A stretch of 64,000 bases of DNA from the NCBI RefSeq assembly GCF_051020975.1, contig NC_135042.1, positions 4,611,888-4,675,887 on the forward strand. The letters are read 5' to 3'. A program made the translations under genes and the position numbers. Below, one piece after another: positions 21,301 through 33,600 of this stretch. This DNA is from Osmia lignaria lignaria (lineage: Eukaryota; Arthropoda; Insecta; Hymenoptera; Megachilidae). A model generated the notes under the pieces. That model was not told where the DNA came from. It was given only the letters and a program-made list of their open reading frames with translations, and did no database searches. How positions within the stretch are numbered: position 1 is the stretch's first letter; each line of letters starts with the position of its first letter.

Positions 21301-22459
21301 GAGCAGAAACTAAGAATAGAAGAATGTGAAATTTTAGCTCAACATCTTGCTGAACAGACACAAGCTGCACAGAATCTTGGACAGAAATTGGAAGATAGTC
21401 AAGGAGAAAATGCCGTGTTGAAGAGAAAACAGCAAATAAGTATGAAAGAAATGACACGTGAGCTGCTGCAGTGTCGAAAGAAGTTGGAAGCTTTTGAAAC
21501 GTCATCTCCTTATAATTCACTGGGTGTTGCATCTAGGACTGGATCGAATGTTTCACTGAATACAGGTTCTTAGATTTGAGAATTAGTTTTTCAAGTGAAA
21601 CTTTGGGGTCTTTCTTACATTATGCTCTCTTGTACACAAGTTTCACTTCTAAAGCTCGTGGTAAAGCACACCAATTTTTTGTTTTTGATACATGTACTTT
21701 TCACTTTTTTTTATAGGAGATACATTAAATGGTGCCTTATCAGATAATAGTATTAATGGTGAGCAAGGTATTCAGTCTATGGAGCCTAGCAGACAAGCGC
21801 TAATAGACCGTATTATAAAATTACAAGAAATCAATGCTAAAAGAGCGGAGAAACTTGATTTTTTCGAAGAACATACGCGAACCCTGGTTGAAGAGCTACA
21901 GAAAAAAACAAGAATTATACAAAATTATATTTTACATGAAAATATTGGTGCTATGGGCAACAATGATAGAGATAAGTACAAGGTAAGTTTTAATTTCAAA
22001 GTAAACAATCCTGTAGAACTTTATAGATTTTCAAATTTTATGTGAATTTTATCATTTGCACACAAGCATATTAAAAGCAGGAGAAATGCAGTAAGTTTTA
22101 TGTCACTTACTATCTTGCAATAGCCATTTTTCTAATTGATTCTGTATTTGAATTTTATGTTAACAATTATGTGATTGTAGGCTGAATTAGCGAGACATGG
22201 GGGAATAATGGCCTCTGTCTACAATCAACGAGTCTCGGATGACAATATGACCCTGGAGTTATCATTAGAAATAAACCAGAAACTTCAAGCAGTGCTTGAA
22301 GATGCATTATTTAAAAATATCACGCTAAAGGTAAACATAATAAATATATTGAAAACCTATATATCTCATATGTTATTTTTGCAGGATAATATTGATACTT
22401 TGGGTGAAGAAATAGCACGATTAATGATGCAGAATCAACAAAGGCAAAATACAAAGTAA
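18357..22459 (+). CDS. CCDC186: Coiled-coil protein CCDC186 (golgin-like)
   Basis: Homologue of human CCDC186/C10orf118 and worm CCDC-186, which act at the trans-Golgi in dense-core vesicle biogenesis. Eight exons join in phase: 18357-18480, 18569-20156, 20229-20499, 20563-20966, 21027-21565, 21717-21982, 22181-22330 and 22385-22459. They give 1138 residues (human about 900). The first ~400 residues are polar, low in hydrophobics and probably disordered. From about residue 430 (PEYLTLLRDYADLKAKHLKLQEKVECLEE) onwards there is long, near-continuous heptad coiled coil. The C-terminus carries the diagnostic block RHGGIMASVYNQR followed by LELSLEINQKLQAVLEDAL and LKDNIDTLGEEIARLM, almost as in vertebrates. 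The start is the first ATG of exon 1; an in-frame Met (18378) is an alternative. Confidence 0.94.
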
Positions 22460-23392
22460 AAATGTATGAAGGCAACACGTTTGTATGTGTCTTCTAGAGG
22501 CAATGAAATGGTGAAGGCATATCCTAACAATGCAAAGATATACACACCTTTGATTAAGAAATTTGTAGTACTTATGTACCAATCAACTGTAATGTTGTAT
22601 ATTGAGCATACAAAAACTTATTTCTTCATTTTATGCAAAAGAATTGGAGTAGATCATCATTTCAAGGAAAGTACATATTACAGCAATTCGAATAGTATAT
22701 TTTTATAATTTAAAGATCGATAAAATAATTATTTCAGTGTAGTTTGTTTATATAAATGAGTGATTTGAAGCATTACAGTATCTTGAATTCGCACTTAATG
22801 TATAATACTTCTTTTTGTTATGTATATTTTGTGAGAAACATTTGTACATAAATATTGAGTTCTTTAATATATTTCATTTTTTTGTTTTTCTCATTTTAAT
22901 TATTGTTATTTATTAAAATTTAATAAATGAAGAGACATTTTAATATTAAAAGAACATTTTACTGTATCTAGTCAAAAATTACGATAGTTCGAAAAAAACC
23001 CATTTATTAAATTTATTTTTTTATTGATAAACTAAATGCAGAATGAAAAATATTTTTGGCAAACACTGGAATTTTCTTGCAAAATCCTAAACTTGAATTT
23101 TATTTATCTACTACTTACGGATTTAAATGGTTATAAAAGAAATATATGGTTTTCAAGAAACATTCCATGCTTTTAATGCATTAAACATTTTTAATAATCA
23201 ATAACGAAAATTTTTAAAGGGAACTTGTATTGAACTAATTTCATGTATATATTATATGATATAAGCATGTACCAAAATATGGTCAAGTATTATGTATATT
23301 ATATATAATATGGAAACTGTAATTCTCTGTAAAGAAAAATATTGTATCTATAAAATATTATTAAAAATACTTTCATCTATTCTAAATTAATA
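22460..23392. other. CCDC186 3' UTR and intergenic sequence
   Basis: AT-rich sequence after the CCDC186 stop, with many ATTTA and TATATAT words. No coding region is supported. A 3' UTR of several hundred bases is likely, but I cannot fix its end. Confidence 0.5.
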
Positions 23393-23930
23393 TAGGATGT
23401 TTCCTATTTGATGACATTCCTTAAAAGAAGGTGAATTTACATGAAAAAGTAAGTAAAAAATGTAGGGTAATATTTACCGTAAGGGGTTTTATTTTTTAAT
23501 TAATTAATGTTAAAAACTTACCGAAATATTTACATTTTACAGACCCGCCTTTTTCTGGAAATGTAAGATGGTGCTAAAAAGAGCTTCTCTGTTACGCAAC
23601 CAGAGGGCGTAAAAATTATATCTACTTTTATTTCCTATTTCCGGCACCAGGAGGTGCGTTTTAAAGCACTAGCGCCTCTAGTATTGAAAAACAAAAAGGC
23701 AGGTTTTTTTAAATTGCAGAAATATCCACATTTTCTAGATTCATTTCTTTTTAAAAAAATAAAAGATTATTTACTTACCCTATGTATGATGAATGTGCTT
23801 GTGACAAATGAAAATAATATACGCTTAATTAATCTCGCTTTAAGCAATAATTTGAGAATATTAAAAAAAAAAGGGATTTTAATGATATAGGTTTGCTCAC
23901 ACGTTTAATGACAACCTGTACTACATAATA
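23393..23930. repeat. Possible degraded inverted-repeat element
   Basis: Imperfect inverted symmetry is centred near 23620. CCCGCCTTTTTC at about 23543 faces AAAAAGGCAGG at about 23693. The outer ends (AGGATGTTTCCTATTTGATGACA and TTTAATGACAACCTGTAC) are only loosely related. The centre carries motifs resembling those at 5751-5814 (ACCAGAGGGCG, CACCAGGAGGTGCG). No transposase is visible and the boundaries are uncertain. Confidence 0.35.
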
Positions 23931-25599
23931 TAAAGTATTTGATTATAACAAGACAAAGCAGACCTCGTGATTTTGTAATCTATATCTTTTTTGTATTTTT
24001 GTTGTCAGGTAATTATGAAACTATTATATATTTTACTCCATCTAGTAAGAGGAACACACCTATTATTATTCGTAACCGATAGAGTTCATCCACGAGAAAT
24101 ATTTCAATTTCTCACTATTTGCCATGTACATAAGACACATTATTCCTTCGGACAATAATTTTGTTCTAAACGTTTGTTCGCTACTCCATCTTTTTTTTTC
24201 TCTCTTCTTCACCCTGTATATACATATGCACAGCACTTATACAATCTTACAAAGCGTCTACTACCGAAATTTACAACCGACTGATAAAGTTACGATTTCA
24301 ATCGAAAGTATAGGTATATGTAATTTTACGTATCCCGTGTGTACATATGTGCTTGTGTATTTGTACGCGTGTACATATGTTGTTGATATTGCTTTTTTGT
24401 ACATTGTAACGCGGTATACAAATGTACGTGTTTCATTCTTTCGTAATTAACGCAATCTTAAACAATGATTTACAAAGATAGTAAGAACACGTAACAGTGT
24501 TGAAAGTAACCGTTTCACCGACTACATTAATCGGTTACATGTTCGTTTAGTTTTTTAATTATCAAGTAATATTACAACTTGACAAGTTATCGATAAGTTC
24601 GATTCTCTTTTACTATTGGAGAGTTATTACAAACATACAGGTTTACAAAGAAAATCATGTAAAAATTATGATTATAATTCACCGTCCTTTCTTGTGAAAC
24701 AAAACTAAAACTACAGTTTAGGAAAAAGGTCAATGAACCCTTACTTCTTCAGTTGGTTCTTCAGGCAAAACTTGGAAAGGAAAATATAAATTATTATGAA
24801 AAAGAAATAATGTGTGTGCGTCTGCGAGGACCGAACACCAACAATGGAAAAGCTAAAAGATTCCACGCGTCAACAATGACATTAAACAAATTTGAAAAAT
24901 ATTAATTTAGCCGAACAGACTTTGTACCGATTACGTACTTCCGGTGAAATATTCAACTGAACGTGTGGCGCACGAACACTGAACACTCCCCTGGCGGAAG
25001 CAAGCTTTGCGCATCGATCTGTTCCGGGTACTCTGCTTTTCGGTGTTCACTTGATAGAATTGCAAATCTCTATATCAGTGAATACCGAGATGGCAAGAAA
25101 ATAAATTGTAAACCCTTCGATCGTCATTGTTTCTTGACGTTGTACACGTTCGTGGATACAATAGACCGCGTACGCGCACAATTTCTAACCTCTAAAAAAT
25201 GGCCGCACTTGTTTCGTGCTGTTAGTCGTCACGGACGCGAGAAATTTTCACGGTTTCTCGTGAATTCGCCTCCCTCGAAACAGCATGGCCCTCGAGCGCG
25301 TTAATTTTCCTCAGTGAATTGATTTCGACCCCGCCACCCTGTAGCCATTCGCTCTCGTTGCCCGTTCCTGCGTTAACTCTGCCCAGTTAGATCGAAGTTG
25401 CGAACCGCCAAGAGGGAGAGCCCCGGATCACTGAGAGGAACCAGACCAAGAGGGGAAAGCGATGGGAGTACCAGGAGAGATATGTAGCTTAAAGGGAACG
25501 TGTTAGCTACGATGGGTTTTAGAAGTATGGATTTAGTTGGAGAACCGTAGAAACACAGGTTGTCTCTCAAAATCTGACGCAATTCATTTTTAATTAATG
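23931..25599. other. Intergenic sequence, no gene seen
   Basis: Mixed AT-rich sequence up to about 24,950, then more balanced composition. The open frame at 24,963-25,304 shows no recognisable motif or exon borders, and I do not call it. It could be distal 3' UTR of the minus-strand RING ligase or plain intergenic DNA. Confidence 0.4.
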
Positions 25600-25604
25600 A
25601 CTTA

Positions 25605-25905
25605 AGGCAGAAAAAAAATACAATACGCATGCGACTGTAATGCTCATAAGCACTGATGATCTATAATCAATAATCAAGATTGAAACAATGAAAAGAAGGA
25701 AACTGACAAGTTGGATGAATAAAAAAAGGACATTAGCATGGAGAAAGCGAAAAATAAAAGGAATGTAAAGAAAAGTGGAGAAAAAGAGAAACGCCGGAAC
25801 GAAAGAATGAAAAGGCAAATATATAGAGACAGGGGGGGTAGAAAAAAAAGAAAGAAGAGTAACGAAAAGGGAGGGACAGAGAGAACATAGAGAGGAAGAG
25901 GGTTT
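25605..25905 (+). repeat. Purine-rich tract (about 300 bp)
   Basis: The plus strand is dominated by A and G across about 300 bp (AGAAAGAAGAG, GGGAGGGACAGAGAG and similar), with a G7 run near 25,832. It has strong strand asymmetry without a clean repeat unit. Confidence 0.7.
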
Positions 25906-26660
25906 ATGTTCTAAAGCCTGCGACCCACCCCCTATAAATTCTAGCAGCCAAGGGGGTTTCCGTTAAAGTAGAACTGCTACTGCAATAGTGTATCTGTCGA
26001 GCAGCCTAAAGTCGATAGAACGTTTTCGATCGTGTCGTTGGTCACGAGATATGAGCATATCTCGCTTTAAAGCGACTCGGAATTCTATCGCATCTTGCCC
26101 ATACCCTCGTGGATTACCCTCATCTTCGAGCCTGCGATTTCGCCTCATTTTTTACGTTTTTACCCCTTTTCTCTGGTTGCTCTTGCAACCCTCGTTGCAC
26201 GTTTCTACCACACGCGAAAACGTACAAACACCGAGGGTGTCGAGAGCGAGTCGGGGATGACGTCGATTGGAATAGCAGCAGCAGCATCGTCGCAAATTAG
26301 AGGCTACTCCCTTTTGGTCGAGGCACGCTGCTGTATTATGGGGATTCTGCAACGCGATCAAGGGGCGTTGTAACCACAGCAGCGCTACGAATTGATCGAT
26401 AACACCCGGGGATCGATATTGCATCTCCGACGAGTCCAGGCGAATTCGGTTTTACCAATAAACGCGAATCGATACAGCTTAGAAGGGAACGGTCCTGAGG
26501 TGTGACTTTTTGATGAGCCTTTGGTTAACAACAGAATATAACATCAATTTTCGAGTACTAGGCATCATTGTGCAAAGACACGCCCGAAAGTCAGGGTTAC
26601 ACCTTGGAATCTTCCCTTGTTGGACACAGGTGCATTATAACAATAGCAAACAAGTACATA

Positions 26661-26826
26661 ATGCACAGTTGTGTGCAACAGAGGCTTCTTTTAAAGTAAG
26701 GCGCAGGGAAAAGAGTGCCCTATCACTTGCCTTGGACTTACCCTCTTAGGCAAGTGGAGGAAGGTTCCTTCCCTTACACTTACTCTACTTTTATTTTCAG
26801 AAGAAGCCTAGGTTGCACTCAAATGT
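26661..26826. mobile_element. Miniature inverted-repeat element, family A copy 1
   Basis: The left end ATGCACAGTTGTGTGCAACA plus GAGGCTTCTTTT is matched in inverse at the right end, AGAAGAAGCCTAGGTTGCA then CTCAAATGTA. The interior includes GGAAGGTTCCTTCC. The architecture, ends and GGTTCCT core are shared with the copy at 27969-28144. Non-coding, about 166 bp. Confidence 0.7.
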
Positions 26827-27104
26827 ACCTATATGTCTATGATTATGTCTGAAACACATAAAAAACAATTGTGTACGAATGTAAGCCTATGCCATGCGAC
26901 GTGGTTGGCGTATCGACCGAGCTTCGTGCAATTTACAAGAGGAGGGAACCTGTTCGCTTGGACATCGCGTCGATACGCTCGAAGCACGATGTTAAACGAA
27001 TCAATTATGACCGTACGTTGACGATTCATGGAAGTCGCATGCGAGGGCAAATTGACTAATGTATTGTGTGAATGCGAAAGAAAATTCATAATGAGCTTAA
27101 CGTG

Positions 27105-27241
27105 AAAAAAAAAAAAAAAAAAAAATTCATGTAATCTGAGAATAATGATTGATAATATTTCAATGATAATAATAATAATAGTAATAATAACGAGAATGAG
27201 AATGAGAATAATAATAATAGGCGGTAGCGGTAGTAGTAGCA
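27105..27241. repeat. Poly(A) run and ATA/ATG-type microsatellites
   Basis: An A run at 27105-27125, then ATAATAATAATAGTAATAATAA (27167-27188) and GAGAATGAGAATGAGAATAATAA. Simple sequence in a non-coding region. Confidence 0.85.
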
Positions 27242-27469
27242 ATAGTGTCAGTATTAATAATATATAATGTTTGGCATCGTTATCTTCGCGTCTGTACAAA
27301 TGGTTCGCTTTCATTGAAACGCTTCGATGTTTATTTCATTTCCTTTCTGAATCGAAACGTTTCCTTTGTATACAGAAAATTTATCTAGTTTTGGTTGTTA
27401 ACAACGTGTTCCCCATATTAGAGCGAATTACAATCTAAACTTAATGAACCAATATCTTCGTACGTTAAT

Positions 27470-27637
27470 AATAACATAATAATAATGGTAATGATACAAT
27501 AATAATAACAACAATTAACTAACGAACAAATTAAATATAACTAAAAAACGTTAAATCGAGCTTGTATAAAAAACATTTAACGCACTTCCGGTATATTAAC
27601 GAAAATAGTGGTATCAGTAGCAGCAGCAGCAGCAGCG
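27470..27637. repeat. AAT and CAG microsatellites
   Basis: AATAATAATAACAACAATT near 27500 and a short CAGCAGCAGCAGCAG run at about 27619-27635. They are not in an open exon. Confidence 0.8.
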
Positions 27638-27968
27638 ATATTAATTCTACTATAATATAAAATATAAAAATCGTTTGAGAACACATGGCTACCGAGGACG
27701 TTGCCGACCACCTCTGATATTATTTCATTGACAAATAAAGGAGGAAAAAACAGTACAGTCTGAGGAGGTCGACATATTCTTTATGGTTTATTAACGAGAC
27801 TTTTTTGTGTCGGTAGGAAGACGTGTAGAACGATCTTACTCAACAAAAATGTAGAGGGTCAATGATTTGATGGAAAAATTAGGTGGAGTGTTCCAGAAAG
27901 GTTGGGTCAAATTTTAAGGGATAATTTTGATAAACATCTTTCCCTAAACTTTGACACAACCTTCATTA

Positions 27969-28144
27969 ATGTACAGTTGGGTGCAATTAAGGCTTTTTTG
28001 GTTAAAAAAAAAAAATGGAGAGGAAGAAACGTTCCATCACTTTCTAGATTAGATTCTCCCAAGATCAAAGACAAAATGATGGAGGTTCCTCCTTCTGCAC
28101 TTACCCTTAATTAAGAGAAGCTTACGTTGCGCACAACTGTACAT
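27969..28144. mobile_element. Miniature inverted-repeat element, family A copy 2
   Basis: The left end ATGTACAGTTGGGTGCAAT faces the right end GTTGCGCACAACTGTACAT as an imperfect inverted repeat. The interior GGAGGTTCCTCC and the TGCACTTACCCTTAA stretch parallel those of copy 1. About 176 bp, no coding capacity. Confidence 0.7.
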
Positions 28145-31100
28145 GTCTGGAATCATAAAAAAATGTTCTAATTTCTAAATTCTGTCAAATATGGCGGTTT
28201 GTAATGTTCGTCCCGGTGCCAGATGACGGGGCGCACTTCCGTTATGTTCAAAGAAAACGTACAATCAGAAAGCACCACTCGCTAGAGAAAATACTGTTGC
28301 GTTTTCTCCTTAAACGAATTATAAACTAATGGCATGCTTGTACTATCTGCGGTGAAGCGATACGGCTGTGTCTCTCTGTTCACGAATAGCAAAAGTTTGC
28401 AACAAAAACTAATAAACACTATTGTACACACGTTGAACGCACGAAAACTTCTATACAATTCTATTCTCCACGGATCTCGTGGAACTCAACGTTTGATTTA
28501 TTGCTGTTCATCTTTCAACCCCCGCGAATAACATTTCCGGTCATCGGATACGATTTTCGCTACTTTCATTGGTGAAGCAATGCCAGCTACGTGAAAACTG
28601 ATAATTATTATTAAACAATTAATTAGCTTTGAACGGTAACTTGGAGAATGGTGAGAAATTTTCAAATAAAACTTAATAAATGAACGATGCCAAGCCATCG
28701 GTACCCCATATACTTAATATTAATATTTTCAAAGGTTTAATAATTTATATACAACAAATTTCTATTAGCCTATAAAAAACGTAACGTTAGAATAAAAAAC
28801 TGCTCCGAAGGGTTAATAATAATAATTTCAAAAAAAAGTGACAAAGGACTCGAGGGCAAACAATTCCATCGATCGTTGTTATTTCAGCAAAGCTTTCAGG
28901 GTGCCGTGTCCACATAGAGGCCATGGCTTTCAGAAGATGAATACTTCAACAACGACGTGCTTCGATATGCATAAATCAGTTTAACGCGCAGCTGGCATCG
29001 AACACAGAAAGTTCAATATTACGAATCCACGGGGGCAAGCACCCTGCCTTCTCTCTAAAGTAATCGAGAATCAAACCCATTCGAATTTTAGCTGTCGTGT
29101 GTTCCATTTTCGCGGCACATTAAAATAACGCGTATGGCTCTGTTACCTTTTCTTCTTTTTTTTTTTTTTCATCCGTGTTGTACAGTGTGTGTGTGTGTGT
29201 GTATAAACGGATGTATCTTTTATATACAAATCAACTTTACCTCTACAACCTCGTACATATCGGAACAATTGAATCTTTTGGTACTTGGTTTGCATCGAGA
29301 TCGGTACCTTGAATGTATACCACTCTTTTGAAAATCAATCTTGAAATAACTAGCGTTTTAAATAATTGCAATCATGGCTACCGCGATGGAAAATAATTCT
29401 GCAATTTGAAAATTAGTAATTGTACAGGGCATAGTAATGGAACCCCTCTAAATGAAACTTAAAGTCACTAAGATATATTAAATTTTAATTCCAGGTACCG
29501 ATCTCTGTATCTTATCTGCTGCGACTGGTACACTAGGCTTCAGGGTGTGCTTAAGGTACGCGTTTTAAAGGGTACATTATGCCTAGCTTAATCTAAGCGT
29601 ATCAAGGGACGGAGCGTTGGACGGGGGGTCAAAAGTAACCTCTGTAGTCGAGAATCGGCCCAGGAAAAATAAGGAGATTTCTATATCACGAGAATACCAT
29701 ATTTCTTTTTTCTGTTTCTTATTATTTATCACAGAAACGTAGAAGAGAAAGAGATTCCAATTCGCGTTTAAATTTACTCACTGACGTAATTAGTATTTTT
29801 TTATCTCAGGCTGCTAGCAATATTTTTGTATCGATTTGATCATTTCTGATAGATTATGGGGGCCACTTTGAACCCTCCCTAGTTACGTCAATGTTATACT
29901 ACTTGGGATTAAAAAAAAAAAAGATTCCCCAAGCTATATGGAAAGTTGTGAAAAGCCCGATGAGAGAAAAAGAGTAGTTTTGTTCACTGAACACCGGATG
30001 TGTAGATCTTGTTCGGCGTTTAGCTCCTTCCGATCGAACGCTCGTCCCTTTCGACAAATTCACACGCACGTTCACGCATCGTTTTCCGTCTCTTTCGCTT
30101 AAGCTAGTAAAAAAATGAGCCATTCCCTTTTGTTCTTTCTCTGGCCGGGTCTAGCGACAAAAAGGGCGAGCGTGCGAGACGCGTGGATTACGATGGAGAT
30201 TAAGTGATATGTGTTCCTGTTAAAACGCATCTAAGAAAAACCAACACGCACACACGCACACATACATACATGTATACACGAGCTTTTGATATTGTTCCAC
30301 CAAATGAAACAATGAAAATCAATATCTTTTGATTTGTGCTTGCACGTGTTACCTTTTCATATATTATTTGATCGAATTAAATGACGCTCTATTAATTTGA
30401 TAATTTTAGATTCTTCGAATGTGAACAGCGAATGGTCATTTAGTCTCGATCAAATGATATTTCTGAATGATCGCAAACGCAGCCTTAGACCCGTACAAAA
30501 CTACTAAAAAGTACATGTTTTTTTTTTTTTTTTTTTTTTTACGTATATATGGTTGCACGGACGAGTTTCACTTACGAGTATATTCGCTCTGCTAGAAACT
30601 TACTGGATTCTAAGATACTCCAAGTAGAACACGTATCAATCGAATGGAAATTGAAATTAAGGTGTAATTAATGATCCAAATTCTGTTACGTCCTACGTAG
30701 AGTATCGTTCCAAGTATTGACCGAGAAATATCAGTTTACATTCAAATTGTAGAATGTCAGAGTGTAAAATAAAGCTCGTTGGTCCTGTTCTAGCCAGATA
30801 TAGGTGGTAGACACGGTGGTAATGCGATGATTTAGCCACGCGTTAGACCACGCACGATTTTGGCAAACGATTGTTAAAATATTTTTAACAAATGAAGCTA
30901 CACCGATGCGAAAGGTAGGAAATTATTTGGCAAACATTATAGTTTCATACTTCGATTGCAAAAGATAAACTGTAACTAATTACCTATTCTATTTGTTCGT
31001 TAAAAATTAACATGTTGATATCAAATATTTGTAGCGTTCAATTCTATATTATATATTCAAAAATTAATGTGTGGATCCAAAATTGGAGGTTTATACCTAA

Positions 31101-33600
31101 AGTATACTAATTAAAATAAAACAATCTTAAAAGAAATTTACAGTTTGCCAAATCGTGGTCTAATTAAGTGGTTTTGTTTTTCTGCTCCAAATGTACATTT
31201 CCTCCTGTGACTCGAACGAATGTTTCAAATTCACCTGAACTTTCTAGTTCACAGGATTCGAGGGTCAATTCAGGTTTTTCAAATTTTTTCTCATTTTCTC
31301 TATTTCCTTTTTCCCCATGAACTCTCATCGTTTCCCGATACCCGGTCAAGTACAGTAAAGGCACGCGATAAGAAATGGAAGGAGACAGTTCAAGAACCCA
31401 TTACACGTTTCGTGTTCGATCTCTATTTTACACCGTTACGAGAGAAGACCACGTGATGTTTTTCATTAATTCAACAGTAATCTAATTAACACATCGAATA
31501 CCATTCGCTGCCGAATTCCAAAAGTAAAGTCGGTCGCTGGATGCCTCAACGTTTGAACGTCGATGATCAGGCCCGCGATATCGCGTGATCGACAGCGAAC
31601 GCGTTAAATGGAAAAATCCATGAAAGATATAGTGATTTTTTTATTAATTCCAAAGCTATGCACGCGAGAAACGAAGCACCAAATTCAAAAAGTCTAAACA
31701 AGAAATTTTCTTTTCCCCCATTAGATTTCTACGGTACAGCTTTATAACAATTTAAAATGCAACAAAAGATTATATAATTTCTCGAACAATAATGAAAAAA
31801 AAAAAAAAAAAAAAAAAAAAGAATGATCAGAGTGGATTTTTCTCTTACAGATCTTCGAGATAGAGAAAAATCGACACGTGGTGTCCAGCCGTGAGATTTT
31901 TTCCAAAAATTCTTGGGAACGAATATCATAGATTCTCTGCAGGGACTTTCTAAATATTAACGTTACTTTATCCGACGAATCTTAATCGTTAAAGTTTGTT
32001 ATTTAATATTGAAAATTTCCGAAATCGCGGTTAACTCGATTCTTCTAATCCATCCTTATTTTTCTCTCCCTCGCGCGCGTGTGCTCTTTCTCTCTTTTAT
32101 TCTTTTTTTTTTTAAATTTTCTTTTTTGGTTTTCTTAGCGTACGTACGTTTATTGTTTATGAGATGTGTGTATAAAAAAATATGAATCGTTTCATTTCAT
32201 CTATTAGAGGTAGATACGCAGGAAACAGAAGCGGTATTCTTTTATCATTTTCTCTTTTTTCTTTCTTTTTTTTCTTCTTTATTTAGTTTTGCATCTTTTG
32301 CGTATAGTAAACTATTGCTGAATCGACTGACTTCTTGTTTTATTTCCTCTCACGGTTTCGAAGGATCATTGAAGTAGATAAAGAAAGGAAACGGTTGTCG
32401 ACGAACCACCGCGAGAGAAACGAATATTAAATAAATCATCTCTTCCCGGTAATTATTTCTGCAACTATTGATAATAACAAAATGATCACCCATCCTACAC
32501 AAAGACACAAAAAGCTTATATTTGTTAGGAAGTTGTGTTTCTTCATTGCCCGACACAATAACACGTCTTGTCCTCTTTGTTGCAAGAAGAAAAAAAAAGG
32601 AAAAGAATTTATGTACTACATTTGGTTAAGTGCCCCCCCCCGTCCCCCCTCCCTCCCTAACAAAAAGAAACAAATTACCTAGAATCGGTTTTATATGCAC
32701 GCACACACTCATATACGCGCGTGTATGTATAATAGGAGTGTTTTACGTAATTATGTACAATTCGTAGGATTAAAAAGACAACTATAATAATAGTAATAAT
32801 AATAATAATAAAAATTGGAACGTTAATGGAAAGTGGCAATAGTTGCATTATTACAAGTACTTATGTACACAATATATACCCGATACTCTCCTAAAAAGTA
32901 GCAACACAAAACAACAAACGAGCGTTAAATACGTAAATGTCAAAGCGCTAGTTGAAACAAAGAGAAAAAAAAAATAAAATTATAATAATAATATACGAAC
33001 AAGCGTCAGATTCCCAACTCTGACGTGAAATGCTTGTGTAGCTTTTAATATCTCTGAAACTTTCTTCTTCTTCTTTCTCGTTTGTCCCTAACATCAGTTG
33101 ATTGCTTATTACAACATTTTATACACTCGCACATACTCTTTCTCTCCCCTTTCTCTAATATCCGAAGAAAAAAACAATATGGAATAAACACGCGAGAAAC
33201 GTTCATTCGTCAACGTACAAATGTTGCATGCTGTTAATTTAAAATCGTGTACCTTTATTGCGTGTGGTCCTTTTTTGTTCTCAACACCCGACACACGATC
33301 ATACCCTGAATTTAAATTTTTTTTTCTCTTTCATCTTTTTTTTTTTTTTTTTTTTTTTTTATCGTTCTTCGATTTTCATAATCCTCTGGCTGAAGGGTTG
33401 CAGCAGACACGCTCGGTTCTGCCGTTGGTTTGGACCGCAACTCCGCGCGGTCGTCTTTGTTCCCAGCCTCCTCGATACGAGAGAAATGCTCGTCAACAGA
33501 AATTTGCACAAACCAGCAACCTGATGGCTGGTAGCTCTGTGCGAAGTAGCGTCCCTGAGATCCGTGACAGTTGGCGCTAGTGCACTTGAGCAGCTTGGCG

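Larger units (their letters stand above)
25906..33600. other. Non-coding stretch downstream of the RING ligase
   Basis: About 7.7 kb without a supportable coding exon, lying 3' of the minus-strand RNF38/44 gene; part of it is likely its 3' UTR. It holds two miniature elements (26661 and 27969), trinucleotide and dinucleotide microsatellites, A or T runs of 20-26 nt (27105-27125, 30518-30540, 31795-31820, 33336-33360), and many minus-strand AATAAA words. I cannot place the cleavage site. Confidence 0.5.
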
